From assembly GCA_036378315.1 (NCBI GenBank), contig DASUWU010000087.1:41034-105033 (forward strand): a DNA stretch of 64,000 nt. Direction: 5' to 3'. How positions within the stretch are numbered: the first letter of the stretch is position 1; every line of letters starts with the position of its first letter. This document shows positions 24,973-34,200 of the stretch, in pieces. The stretch comes from CALAED01 sp036378315 (lineage in GTDB: Bacteria > Actinomycetota > Actinomycetes > Streptosporangiales > Streptosporangiaceae). The notes under the pieces were generated by a model. It did no database searches. It saw only the letters and a list, made by a program, of their open reading frames with translations, and was not told the origin of the DNA. Position numbers and translations under genes: made by a program.

Positions 24973-26004
24973 ATGCCGGCCGCTGACGAATGGGTCGTTG
25001 TCGGGCTCGACAACGGCGGGACGAGCAACAACGCCACGGTGCTCGACGCATCGGGACGATTTCTGGTCGACCGTCTCGTCGAGGTGCCCAGTCGCGTGCG
25101 GGAGGGGCCGGGGCCCGCGGTGGAGGCGCTGGACCTCGCGCTCGACCTGGTGCTCTCGCGCACCGGCACGCCCAGGTCGGCGGTACGCGCTGTGGGCCTC
25201 GACACCCCGGGCCCGGCGAGCGCGGACGGCGTCATCTCCCAGAAGGGCGCCACGAACTTCTCCGAGCCGGCGTGGCACGGGTTCGACGTCCGCGGCGCGC
25301 TCGAGGACCGGCTCGGCCTGCCCGTGGTCTACAACAACGACGGCAACGCGGCGGCCCTCTACGCCCACCACGTCCTGTTCGGCGACGCCGCCGCCGACCA
25401 CTCGTCGGTCTCCGCGATCGTCGGCACCGGGCTGGGAGGCGGCGTGATCGAGGCCGGCCAGGTCATCAAGGGCGCCGCCGGGATGGCCGGGGAGCTCGGT
25501 CACATCCCGATCCCGATGGAGGGGCTGCTCGCCGACGGCCAGCCGGTGCCGGCCTGCAACTGCGGCCTCGTGGCCGATGCCGAGAGCGTCGCGTCGCTGA
25601 CCGGGATCGAGCGGAACCTCCTGCCGTACTGGCTGACCCGGTTCCCGGGCCACGAGCTCGCCGCGGCCGACTCCCCCACCACGGCGGCCCGCCTCGTCCG
25701 CGGCTACGGCGAGAAGGAAGATCCGCTGGCGCTCAAGATCTTCGAGCAGCAGGCGATGGCGCTCGGCCGGCTCTTCACGATCGCGGCCAACTTCACCGAC
25801 CCGCACACCTACTTCGTCGGCGGCGGAGTGGTCGAGACCACGCCGCGTTTCCGGGAGTGGTTCCTGCGCCGGGTCAAGGAGAACACGGTGCTGCGCGCCG
25901 AGCAGGCCCAGGTGGCGACCTTCGCCCTCGTCCCCGATCTGGACATGGCCGGCGCCCGCGGTTCGGCGATCGCCGCGCTCACATCGCTGCCCGAGCCGGT
26001 GTGA
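24973..26004 (+). CDS. ROK family sugar kinase (glucokinase-like)
   Basis: 343 residues with the ROK phosphate loop LDNGGTSNNATVLD, the catalytic aspartate in VVYNNDGNAAALYAHH, the GTGLGGGVI loop and MAGELGHIPIP. The zinc motif is reduced: ACNCGLVADAES keeps CxCG but loses the later GC pair. No HTH domain, so it is a kinase rather than a ROK repressor. It follows the arabinofuranosidase by 41 nt and would phosphorylate sugars released by the secreted enzymes. GGAGAGGGGG lies before the ATG. Confidence 0.85.
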   Translation: MPAADEWVVVGLDNGGTSNNATVLDASGRFLVDRLVEVPSRVREGPGPAVEALDLALDLVLSRTGTPRSAVRAVGLDTPGPASADGVISQKGATNFSEPAWHGFDVRGALEDRLGLPVVYNNDGNAAALYAHHVLFGDAAADHSSVSAIVGTGLGGGVIEAGQVIKGAAGMAGELGHIPIPMEGLLADGQPVPACNCGLVADAESVASLTGIERNLLPYWLTRFPGHELAAADSPTTAARLVRGYGEKEDPLALKIFEQQAMALGRLFTIAANFTDPHTYFVGGGVVETTPRFREWFLRRVKENTVLRAEQAQVATFALVPDLDMAGARGSAIAALTSLPEPV

Positions 26005-26032
26005 CCGGCGCCGACCGCCGCTTCGACCCGGA

Positions 26033-27481
26033 TCACTGCCGGTCCGGCCCCGCGGGTTCGGACATCTCGGCGGCGCGGCGCCACAACGACCACGCGGCCG
26101 CGTTGCCGCGATGCGGGCGGATGCGCGCGCGGAGGGTGGCGAAGGCCGCGTCGGCCCAGCCGGACCGCAGGTACGGGTAGCCGTCGAGGAACCTGTGCCA
26201 CGTCTCGACCGCCACCTCGAGGTGTCCCGCGTCGAGGTGAATGCCGGCCAGCCAGGCCAGCGTGACGGTATGAGACCTGCGCTCGCCCGAGCGCCGGTGC
26301 CGCAGCGCGGCGGTCATGGCGGAGATCGCGCCCCGCCGGTCACCGAGCGCCAGCAGCACCTCGGCGCGCTGGTGGTCGAGCGACGCCCGCTGGTAGGGGC
26401 CGATGACATCCGGGATCGGGTTCGCCCGGTCCATCCTGCGTTCGGCGCCCCGCAGGTCGGCGAGCGCGGCGCCGCGCTCGCCGACGAACGCCCTGGCGAC
26501 GGCGAGCTGGCCGAGCATGAACGCCACCGTGATCGGTCCGGCCTTGGGTGTGATCTTGTTCGCCGCGGCCTCGGCCAGCCGCAGGGCTTGGACATGGTGA
26601 CCCAGGTAGTGCGCCTGCGCGCTCATCGCCCCCAGCACGACGCCGTACGCCACCCGGTCGCCGGACTCGGCGGCCAGCCGCAGCGCGGTCAGGTAGTACT
26701 GCTGCGCCGCACCCTGCATGTCGTCGTCGAAGCACATGAACCCGCACAGGTACGCCAGGTTGGCCGCCGTGGTCAGCATGCGGCGCTGGAGCCCGAGTCG
26801 CCGGCCGCCGTCCCTGAGCCGTGGGGCGAGGTCGGAGGCCAGGTAGGCGGCCAGGGCGGCGCGCGCGTGCCCGCCGCCGAAGGTGGCGTCCGCGGCGGCG
26901 AAGAATCCGGCGACCCGGACGGCCGCGTCGGCCTGCGCCGGCCAGCCTCGCTGCCTCGTCGGAGTGAGCCGCCCGCCCGCTGAATCCCCGGCCGGACCGC
27001 CGGCCGCACGGGTGGCCGGATGGGCGGCCGAAGGCGTCGCCGGACCGGCGAGCCCCGCCGGCGCCGGCAGGCCGGACCACGGCGGCGGCTGCGCCTCGGT
27101 CAGCGTGTAGACCACCTCCCGCAGCCGTGCCCGCCGGTTCGGGTCGGCGTCGATGGCGCTCAGCTCGACCAGCGCGGCCGCCGGGTCGTCCATCGCCCAG
27201 GGGTCGGGCGTCACGCTCTCGTCGCCCATCGCCAGCCCGGCGGCGCGTGCGGTGACCGGGCGGCGGAGCCTGCGGGAGAGCGCCTCGGCGACCAGTTCGG
27301 GCACGGGCGGGCGCGGGCGGACGCCGGCCAGCCAGTGCGAGACGGAAGCGCGGGTGCAGGACAGCGGCAGGCCCGACTCGGCGCCGATGGCGTTGACGGC
27401 GCGCGCCAGCCCCGCGCCCGTCCAGCGGGCCTCGGCGAGCAGCGCGCGCAGCCGCTCGTTGGGTTCGCGCCGGGCCACCAT
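26033..27481 (-). CDS. HTH regulator with TPR-like repeats
   Basis: 482 residues. The N-terminal HTH (NERLRALLAEARWTGAGLARAVNAIGAES...CTRASVSHWLAGVRPRPP) is followed by a low-complexity Pro/Ala linker and a long alpha-helical region of TPR-type pairs (ALRLAAESGDRVAYGVVLGAMSAQAHYLGHHVQALRLAEAAANKI). This build is common among actinobacterial XRE-like regulators, often tied to development; partner and targets are unknown. Start chosen at the ATG after GAGGTG; the longer frame adds an unlikely Arg-rich start. Confidence 0.75.
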   Translation of the reverse strand: MVARREPNERLRALLAEARWTGAGLARAVNAIGAESGLPLSCTRASVSHWLAGVRPRPPVPELVAEALSRRLRRPVTARAAGLAMGDESVTPDPWAMDDPAAALVELSAIDADPNRRARLREVVYTLTEAQPPPWSGLPAPAGLAGPATPSAAHPATRAAGGPAGDSAGGRLTPTRQRGWPAQADAAVRVAGFFAAADATFGGGHARAALAAYLASDLAPRLRDGGRRLGLQRRMLTTAANLAYLCGFMCFDDDMQGAAQQYYLTALRLAAESGDRVAYGVVLGAMSAQAHYLGHHVQALRLAEAAANKITPKAGPITVAFMLGQLAVARAFVGERGAALADLRGAERRMDRANPIPDVIGPYQRASLDHQRAEVLLALGDRRGAISAMTAALRHRRSGERRSHTVTLAWLAGIHLDAGHLEVAVETWHRFLDGYPYLRSGWADAAFATLRARIRPHRGNAAAWSLWRRAAEMSEPAGPDRQ

Positions 27482-27657
27482 CACCGCACCTCGAAACGTC
27501 CGGGCCCATCGCCTCCCGGCGGCCCTCACCAGTCGTCGTTCCCGAGTGTGACCGCCGCACGTGGATGATCAGATCGGCCTGGCGTCCCGGCCCGTGTGGA
27601 CGCCGCGACGACCCGGGGGACGCCACCGCGTCAACGCGGGCGCCACATACTTGGGGC

Positions 27658-29133
27658 ATGGCTGATGACGACGGCCTCAACCTGCCGGCGCCGTGCCTCG
27701 TCGTTCTCGTGGGGCCCGGGGCCTCGGGCAAGTCGACCTGGGCGGCGGCGCACTTCCGCCCGGAGGCGATCGTGTCGAGCGACCGGCTGCGCGCGCTCAT
27801 CGGGGCGGCCGAGGACGACATCGGCGCCAGCGAGGACGCGTTCAGGCTGCTCGACGAGATCGTCAGGCAACGGGTGCGCCGCCGGCTCACCACGGTCATC
27901 GACACGCTCGGGCTGAGCGCGGAGCGGCGGGCGGCCTGGCTGGACCTGGCGAGAGCGCATGATCTGCCCTGCGTGGCCGTGGCCTTCGACACGCCGGCCG
28001 AAGAGTGCCGCGCGCGTAACAGGCAACGGTCCAAGCGCATCCCCGCCGACGTGCTGGCGGCCCAGCTGCGCACCTGGGCCCGGGTCGGCGAGTCGCTGCC
28101 GGCCGAGGGGTACGACGCCGTGCTGTCGCCCCGGCCGGTACGGGTCGTGCCCAAGGCGTTCGCCGCGGCGCGGGAGGCCGCGCGGCGCCAGCGCGAACAG
28201 CCGGCCGGGCTGCGCTTCGGCCTGCACCTGGCCGCCTACCCATGGCGGGCGGCGATGGCCGACCGGCTCCGGGAGATCGCCGCTGCGGCCGAGGAGGCCG
28301 GTTTCGACGCGATCTACGTCATGGACCATTTCCGGCAGATCCCCCAGTTCGGGCGGCCCTGGGAGGACTTCCTCGAGTCCTACACCACGCTGGCCTACCT
28401 GGCCGCCTGCACCACGCGGGTGCGGCTCGGCGCGCTGGTCACCGGCGTCACCTACCGCAACGTGGCGCATCTCGGCAAGATCGTGGCCACGCTCGACGTG
28501 CTGAGCGGCGGCCGGGCGACGTGCGGCCTCGGCCTGGCCTGGTTCGAGGACGAGCACGTGGCCTACGGCTGGGACTTCCCGCCGGTCGCCGAGCGCTACG
28601 CCCTGCTGGAGGACGCGCTGCGGCTGCTGCCCCTGCTGTGGGGTCCCGGCGCCCCGGCGTTCCAGGGCCGGCGGCTCACCGTGCCGGACACGACGTGTTA
28701 CCCGCGCCCGCTGCAGGAGCACGTGCCGGTCATCGTCGGCGGAGGCGGCGAGCGGCGCACGCTGCGCCTCGCCGCCCGGTACGCCGACGCGGCCAACGTC
28801 TTCGGCGACGTCGCAACCGTCCGGCGCAAGGCGGCGGTGCTGCGCGACCACTGCGCCGCGGCCGGGCGCGACATCGCACTCACCCACCTGTCGACCGCGC
28901 TCGTCGGCGCGGATGACACGCAGGTCGCCGAGCTCGTCGAGCGGCTGCGGCCGCGGCGCCGCGATCCGGCGCGGTTCGCCGCCGCGGTGAACGCCGGCAC
29001 GGTCGCCGATCACATCGGCCGCTTCCGCGAGCTGGCCGAGGCGGGCGCCGCCGAGGTCATGGTCAGCTTCCCCGACCTCACCGACCCGGCGCCGGTCGAA
29101 CGCATGGCCAAGGTGATCTCGGCCTTCCGCTGA
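27658..29133 (+). CDS. P-loop kinase fused to an LLM class (F420-dependent type) oxidoreductase
   Basis: 491 residues, two domains. Residues 1-~170: polynucleotide-kinase-like P-loop domain, Walker A GPGASGKST, SSDRLRALIG, TVIDTLGL and a lid-like ECRARNRQRSKRIP. Residues ~180-491: luciferase-like oxidoreductase (LRFGLHLAAYPWRAAMADRLREIAAAAEEAGFDAIYVMDHF, GLGLAWFEDEH, PVIVGGGGERRTLRLAARYADAANVFGD), of the type that uses F420. The two are joined without a stop or frameshift. No partner gene suggests the pathway. Confidence 0.85.
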   Translation: MADDDGLNLPAPCLVVLVGPGASGKSTWAAAHFRPEAIVSSDRLRALIGAAEDDIGASEDAFRLLDEIVRQRVRRRLTTVIDTLGLSAERRAAWLDLARAHDLPCVAVAFDTPAEECRARNRQRSKRIPADVLAAQLRTWARVGESLPAEGYDAVLSPRPVRVVPKAFAAAREAARRQREQPAGLRFGLHLAAYPWRAAMADRLREIAAAAEEAGFDAIYVMDHFRQIPQFGRPWEDFLESYTTLAYLAACTTRVRLGALVTGVTYRNVAHLGKIVATLDVLSGGRATCGLGLAWFEDEHVAYGWDFPPVAERYALLEDALRLLPLLWGPGAPAFQGRRLTVPDTTCYPRPLQEHVPVIVGGGGERRTLRLAARYADAANVFGDVATVRRKAAVLRDHCAAAGRDIALTHLSTALVGADDTQVAELVERLRPRRRDPARFAAAVNAGTVADHIGRFRELAEAGAAEVMVSFPDLTDPAPVERMAKVISAFR

Positions 29134-29147
29134 CCGCGCCGTTGCGG

Positions 29148-29933
29148 TCAGCCCGGCTGGCAGCGCGGGCACCATACGGTGGAGCGGCCGGCCAGCCGGC
29201 GGCGGGCCAGCCGGACGCCGCAGCGCGGGCAGGTCGCTTCCTTGTCATCGCGGACGCCGGTCAGCCAGGAGCCGCGCGGCGGCACCCGCCCCTCCTTGAT
29301 CGACTCGCGCAGCACGCGGCGCATGGCCCGGTGCAGCCGGCCGCACTCGTCGCCGTCCAGGTCGCCGGCCGCCCTGGCCGGATCGACCCCGGCCTGCCAG
29401 CACAGCTCGTCGGCGAGCAGGTTGCCGAGCCCGGCGATGACCGTCTGGTCGGTGAGCACCGACTTGAGCCGGCCGCGGCGGGCGGCGAGCAGCTCGGCGA
29501 GCTCCCGCCTGGACACCTCGAGCGCGTCGGGGCCGAGCCGTCCGAGCGCCCTGTCGACCTCCGCCGCGTCACCGGCGAGCCGGACGCCCTGGAGTTTGCG
29601 CATGTCCCGATAGCGCAGCTCGCCCCCGCCGCCGAGCTCGAACACCACCCGGTCGTGCCGGTGTTCCGGCTCGTCCCCGCCGTGCCAGGACAGCGACCCG
29701 GTCATGCCGAAGTGCAGCAGCACGGTCGGCCCGCCGTCGGTCGGCGCGATCAGCCACTTGCCGTGCCGGCGCGGCCGCCGGAACCGCCGCCCGCGGACGG
29801 CCCGGTCGAGCCGGCGCGGGGTGGTGCCGCGCACCACGCCGGCGTCGCGCACCTTGACCCGCTCGATCGGCCGTCCCTGGGCGTGGTCGGCGAGCACGCG
29901 GCGGAAGCCTTCGACGTCGGGAAGTTCCGGCAT
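29148..29933 (-). CDS. Fpg/Nei family DNA glycosylase
   Basis: 261 residues. Begins MPELPDVE (catalytic proline 2 and Glu 3), has the beta-hairpin lysine in HGKWLI, the helix-two-turn-helix VIAGLGNLLADELCWQAGVDP and a C-terminal zinc finger CPRCGVRL...WCPRCQPG. It removes oxidised bases and nicks the strand. The start PELPDV and overall spacing resemble actinobacterial Nei-like proteins more than canonical MutM. Convergent with the kinase-LLM gene, 14 nt between stops. Confidence 0.92.
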   Translation of the reverse strand: MPELPDVEGFRRVLADHAQGRPIERVKVRDAGVVRGTTPRRLDRAVRGRRFRRPRRHGKWLIAPTDGGPTVLLHFGMTGSLSWHGGDEPEHRHDRVVFELGGGGELRYRDMRKLQGVRLAGDAAEVDRALGRLGPDALEVSRRELAELLAARRGRLKSVLTDQTVIAGLGNLLADELCWQAGVDPARAAGDLDGDECGRLHRAMRRVLRESIKEGRVPPRGSWLTGVRDDKEATCPRCGVRLARRRLAGRSTVWCPRCQPG

Positions 29934-29987
29934 GCCATCGGCATACCCGCCCGGCGGCGGACGGATCGTGGTCGGATCGTGGTCGGA

Positions 29988-30593
29988 TCATCGGGCGGCG
30001 GTGCCGATCAGCCCCTCGCGGGTGACGAGACCGGCGAGCTCGGCCTCGGTCAGGTCGTTGGTGCCCGCCGGCCGGACCGGCAGCACCATGTAACGGCTCT
30101 CGGCGCTGGAGTCCCACACCGTGATGTCGACCTCCGGCGGCAGGCGCAGACCGAACTCGGCGAGCACGGCGCGGGGGTCGCGGACCACGCGGGACCGGTA
30201 GGCCTCGCTCTTGTACCACGACGGCGACGGGCCGAGCAGACCGATCGGGTAGCACGAGCAGAGCGTGCAGACGATCACATTGTGCCGGGCGGCGGTGTTG
30301 GCGACCACTTTGAGGCGCTGCTCCTGGAGGCCGGAACGCATGGAGAGGCCGACCTCGGGCAGGGCGGCGTTCGCATCGGCCAGCAGCCGGTCGCGGAAGC
30401 CGGCGTCGGTCCACGCGCGGGCCACGATCCTGGCCCCGTTCAGCGGGGAGGCGCCGGCGAGGAAGCGGTCGAGGATCGCGTCGAGCTCGGCATCGTCGAC
30501 GAGGCCGGCCGCGCTCAGCCGCTCTTCGAACCGGCGCACCCGCGCGGCGATCGGCGCGTTCGCGCTCCCGCTGCCGTGGTGACCGTCGCTCAC
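29988..30593 (-). CDS. Cobalt-type nitrile hydratase alpha / thiocyanate hydrolase gamma subunit
   Basis: 201 residues carrying the metal-binding claw VCTLCSCYP, whose Thr after the first Cys marks the cobalt type; two of the cysteines become sulfinic/sulfenic acid in this family. Flanking WYKSEAY and VWDSSAESRYMVLPVRPAGT are family-conserved. Start GTG overlaps the stop of the beta-C gene (GTGA). It forms the catalytic subunit with the two small proteins encoded upstream. The substrate may be a nitrile, a cyano-nucleoside or thiocyanate. Confidence 0.92.
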   Translation of the reverse strand: MSDGHHGSGSANAPIAARVRRFEERLSAAGLVDDAELDAILDRFLAGASPLNGARIVARAWTDAGFRDRLLADANAALPEVGLSMRSGLQEQRLKVVANTAARHNVIVCTLCSCYPIGLLGPSPSWYKSEAYRSRVVRDPRAVLAEFGLRLPPEVDITVWDSSAESRYMVLPVRPAGTNDLTEAELAGLVTREGLIGTAAR

Positions 30594-30985
30594 GACAGGT
30601 GCTCCTCCGTGTCGGCGCGCACCGGCGGGGCCGGCGCGAGGTAGGACTGCCAGAGGTCGACCGTGACCTCGTGGTCGCCGGTCCCCCACAGCTCGGCGGC
30701 GGCGAACCGTACGGTGTAGACGGGCTCGACCCACGGCGCGGCGGCTCCCTGGGCACGGTCGTCCGGCAGCGGCCACGTGCCCTGGACCTCGACCACCTCG
30801 CCCACGTGCCCGCGGACGTACCTGGGCACCCGGGTGTGGTGGTCGGGGTCGTACGCCCGGGTGATCACGCGGTCGCCCGGCACGAACAGCGCCACGATGT
30901 CCGCGCCCGTCCCGGTGCCGGCTCCGGGGCCGCCACCGGGGGCGGTCGCCGGCCGGGCCGGCCGGCTAGGCATCAGGCGGGCCAT
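30590..30985 (-). CDS. C-terminal half of nitrile hydratase beta (separate subunit)
   Basis: 131 residues corresponding to the SH3-like C-terminal domain of nitrile hydratase beta: FVPGDRVITRAYDPDHHTRVPRYVRGHVGEVVEVQGTWPLPDD...VEPVYTVRFAAAELWG. ATG has its own strong ribosome site (GGAGGAG, 4 nt away) inside the end of the upstream beta-N gene, with which it overlaps by 20 nt in another frame. In thiocyanate hydrolase the alpha subunit equals this half. An N-terminal Pro/Gly-rich stretch replaces the usual linker. Confidence 0.85.
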   Translation of the reverse strand: MARLMPSRPARPATAPGGGPGAGTGTGADIVALFVPGDRVITRAYDPDHHTRVPRYVRGHVGEVVEVQGTWPLPDDRAQGAAAPWVEPVYTVRFAAAELWGTGDHEVTVDLWQSYLAPAPPVRADTEEHLS

Positions 30986-31238
30986 CCCGCTCCTCCGGTA
31001 CCAGCCGCTCCATCGCGGCGAGCCAGCGCTCGTAGTACGAGGCCGCGAGGTACTCCGCAGGGGGCATCCGCTCGATCGCGTCGCGGAACTGATCGAGGTT
31101 GTACACCCCGCGGCGGAGCAGGGCGGCGTTGAGCGCGTAGACGCGCGCCTCCCAGTCGGCCCGGAAGGGCGGCTCGTCAGCCTCGACCACGATCTCACCG
31201 AAGCCTGTCTGGCCGCCGATGTCATTGACGCGGCTCAT
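30966..31238 (-). CDS. N-terminal half of nitrile hydratase beta (separate subunit)
   Basis: 90 residues matching the N-terminal helical domain of nitrile hydratase beta (MSRVNDIGGQTGFGEIVVEADEPPFRADWEARVYALNAALLRRGVYNLDQFRDAIERMPPAEYLAASYYERWLAAMERLV). It ends with a true TAG 20 nt after the next gene has begun. Three-gene organisation beta-N, beta-C, alpha equals that of thiocyanate hydrolase (scnB-scnA-scnC) and of toyocamycin nitrile hydratase. No activator/cobalt chaperone gene was recognised nearby. Confidence 0.87.
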   Translation of the reverse strand: MSRVNDIGGQTGFGEIVVEADEPPFRADWEARVYALNAALLRRGVYNLDQFRDAIERMPPAEYLAASYYERWLAAMERLVPEERDGPPDA

Positions 31239-31257
31239 ACCACCAGGAAATCACGAT

Positions 31258-34200
31258 TTATCCGACTTTGAGTTCGGCGATCCGCATGAACCCGGTCGAG
31301 GTGCCGGGGGCCGGGCTGGTCATGTCCAACCGGATCCTGCTCGTCCGGACGGGGTCGAAGGTCAGCGTGGTCGCCTCGTTCGACGCGGTGGCCCGGTCGA
31401 CCCGGAGGTTCCGCACCGGCACGAATGCCCGGCCGTCCCAGTAGCCGACCGCGATCGACGCCGGCATGGCGTTGCCGCCGTCGATCGTGAAGAAGGCCTG
31501 CAGCCGGCCGACCGGCCCGCCGGCCGGCACCGCGACCGAGACCCACTCGGCCGGGTGCGCCAGGCTGATGGCCGGCAGCAGCGCGGTGGCCGACTTGTTG
31601 TAGAAGTTCGACCAGCCGGTGGACGTGCTCCCGTCCAGCATCGCCGCCGGCACGGTCTGCGGCGCGCCCGAGTAGCTCGCGTCCGCCGCCGCCTCGGGGA
31701 CCGGCGGCGGCGCCGGCGGATGGTACGGATCGGCCGGCGCGACCGCGGCCCCCGGCGCGGCCGTGGCGGCGATCGTCGCGCTGCCTCCGCGCAGCCCGGG
31801 AGATGTGGCCGTGATGGTGATCCGTCCCGGCCGGCCGCCGGACTGGACGATGGCCAGCGCCTTCCCTGCCCAGGCCTGCCGCGACGAGGCCTTGTAGTTC
31901 TCGGCGCTCTCCTCGCGTCCGTTGTCGAGGCCGGCGAGCGCGCCGCCGCCGACCCTGAAGTCGATGGCGTTGGTCGCCCCGGGGACGGTGACGCCGCGCG
32001 CGTCCACGACGTCCACGGTGACGAACGACAGCGACCGGCCGTCGGCGGCGATGACCCGCTTGTCGGGGGTGAGCCGCAGCGCCGCCGGCGCGCCGGCGGT
32101 CTTCAGCTCGTCGGTGGCCACGACCCTGCCGTCCCTGCTGGCCTTGGCGACGAGCGTGCCTGGCGTGAACGGGACGGTCCAGGCGAGATGCAGCTTGCCC
32201 GCGCTGCCGTTCGGGCTGGTGTAGCTGCCGGGGAACGGGCCGGACGTGACCGTCTTGTCGTCGTGGGTGGCCTCGGTCGTCTCCAGGTAGCGCCGGCCGT
32301 CGGTCGTCGTCTTGCGGTCGAACCTGCGGACGCCGAGCGACTTGCCGTTGAGGAACAGCTCCACCGTGTCGACGTTGGCGTAGGCCCACACCTGGACCGG
32401 CTCGCCCGACCTGTGGTCGGTCCAGTTCATCGGCAGCAGGTGGACCATCGGCTCGGCCGTCCACTGGCTGCGGAACAGCCAGTACATGTCCTTCGGGAAG
32501 CCCGCGGTGTCCACGGCGCCGAAGAAGGACGCCTTCACCGGGAAGACGTTGTACGGGGTCGGCTCGCCGATGTAGTCGATCCCCGACCAGAGGAACTGGC
32601 CGGCGAAGTACGTCCGGTCGCGGTCCTTCTTCAGGCCGTACTCCCCGCTCATCGTCCACGACGCCAGGTTGTTGTCGTAGGAGGACGTGCCGCGCTTGCC
32701 CGGCGTGTAGTTCTCGCCCGTGTTGAGCTGGTCGGGGTCCTGGTAGACGCCGCGGGTCGAGGTCTCCGACGACGACTCCGACTCGAAGAAGAACTTCGTC
32801 GGGTACTTCGCGTGCAGCGCGTCGACCGAGCCGGCCGTGTTGTAGTTCAGGCCCATGCCGTCGAGCAGGTTCAGGATCTGGTCCTGCGCCGAGCCGGTGG
32901 CCGGCACGCCGCGGTACTTGTCGGAGCCCATGACGATCGGGCGGGTGGTGTCGATCGACCGCACGTCGGCGATGAGCCGCTTGGCGATGGGCACCCCGAC
33001 GGACACGTTGGTCGAGTCCGGGATCTCGTTCCCGATCGACCACAACACCACGGCCGGGGAGTTCTTCGCCGCGTTCACCATCTCCTTGACGTCGGAGTCG
33101 CTGTTGGCGTCGAAGAACCGGCCGTAGTCGAACCTGACCTTGGGCGTGCGCCAGGTGTCGAACGCCTCGACCATCATCACGATGCCGAGCCGCTGGCAGA
33201 CGTCGATCATCTCCGGCGAGGGCGGGTTGTGCGAGGTGCGGAACGCGTTGACGCCCATGCTCTTCATGATCGTCATCTGCCGGACGAGGGCGTCGCTGTT
33301 GATCGCGCTGCCCAGCGCGCCCAGGTCATGGTGCAGGTCGACGCCGTGCAGCTTCATCGGGGTCCCGTTGAGCGAGAAGCCGCCGTCCGGGTCGAACCTG
33401 AACCACCTGACGCCGAAGGTCGTGGTGGTCGTGTCCACCCTGCGGCCGCCGGCGCTCACGTCGGTGCGCAGCGTGTAGAGGTACGGGTGGTTCGTGGACC
33501 ACAGGACCGGGTGGTCCAGCCTGATGTCGCCGGCCGCCTGGTCGCCGCCGGCCGCCACCTTCGCCGTCCGCGCGGCGACGGTCCTGCCCCGCGCGTCGCT
33601 GATCGTGGACACGACGTCCACCGGGCCGGGCGCCGCGCCGGCCACGCTCGTCTCGACGTGCACCGTCGCGTAGCCGGCCGGGTAGGTGTGCTCGAGGTCG
33701 GGTGTGGTGACGAAGACGCCGTGCCTGGCGACGTGCACCGGGTCGGTGACGACGAGGTGCACGTTGCGGTAGATGCCGCTGCCGGAGTACCACCGGCTGC
33801 TCGGCAGCTGGTTCCGCACCTTGACCGCGATGACGTTGGGCGTGGTGCCGTCCGTGTGCGCCAGCTTGGTGATGTCGATGTCGAACCCGGTGTAGCCGTA
33901 CGGATGGTTCCCCGCGAGCTGCCCGTTGACGTAGACGTAGGAGTCCATGTAGACGCCGTCGAACTCGACCGAGATCTGCTTGCCGGCCATCGAACGGGGC
34001 AGCGTGAAGGTCTTGCGGTACCAGCCGAGGCCGCCCTGCAGGAAGCCGGTGCCGCTGTTCGTGGTGCCGGTGGCCGTCGGGTTCAGCTCGATGCTCCAGT
34101 CGTGCGGCAGGTTGACCCGCCGCCACCCCGAGTCGTCGAAGCCCGGCTGGGCGGCGTCCGCGAACGCGCCGGTCGGGTCGGTGATGCCGTCGGGGTTGGC

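Noticed and set aside
24973..26004. ROK family transcriptional repressor
   Set aside because: No N-terminal HTH; begins directly with the phosphate-binding loop.
30590..31238. Frameshifted nitrile hydratase beta pseudogene
   Set aside because: Each half has its own start, beta-C has a strong ribosome site, and split beta subunits are known in thiocyanate hydrolase and toyocamycin nitrile hydratase. A frameshift is still possible but less likely.
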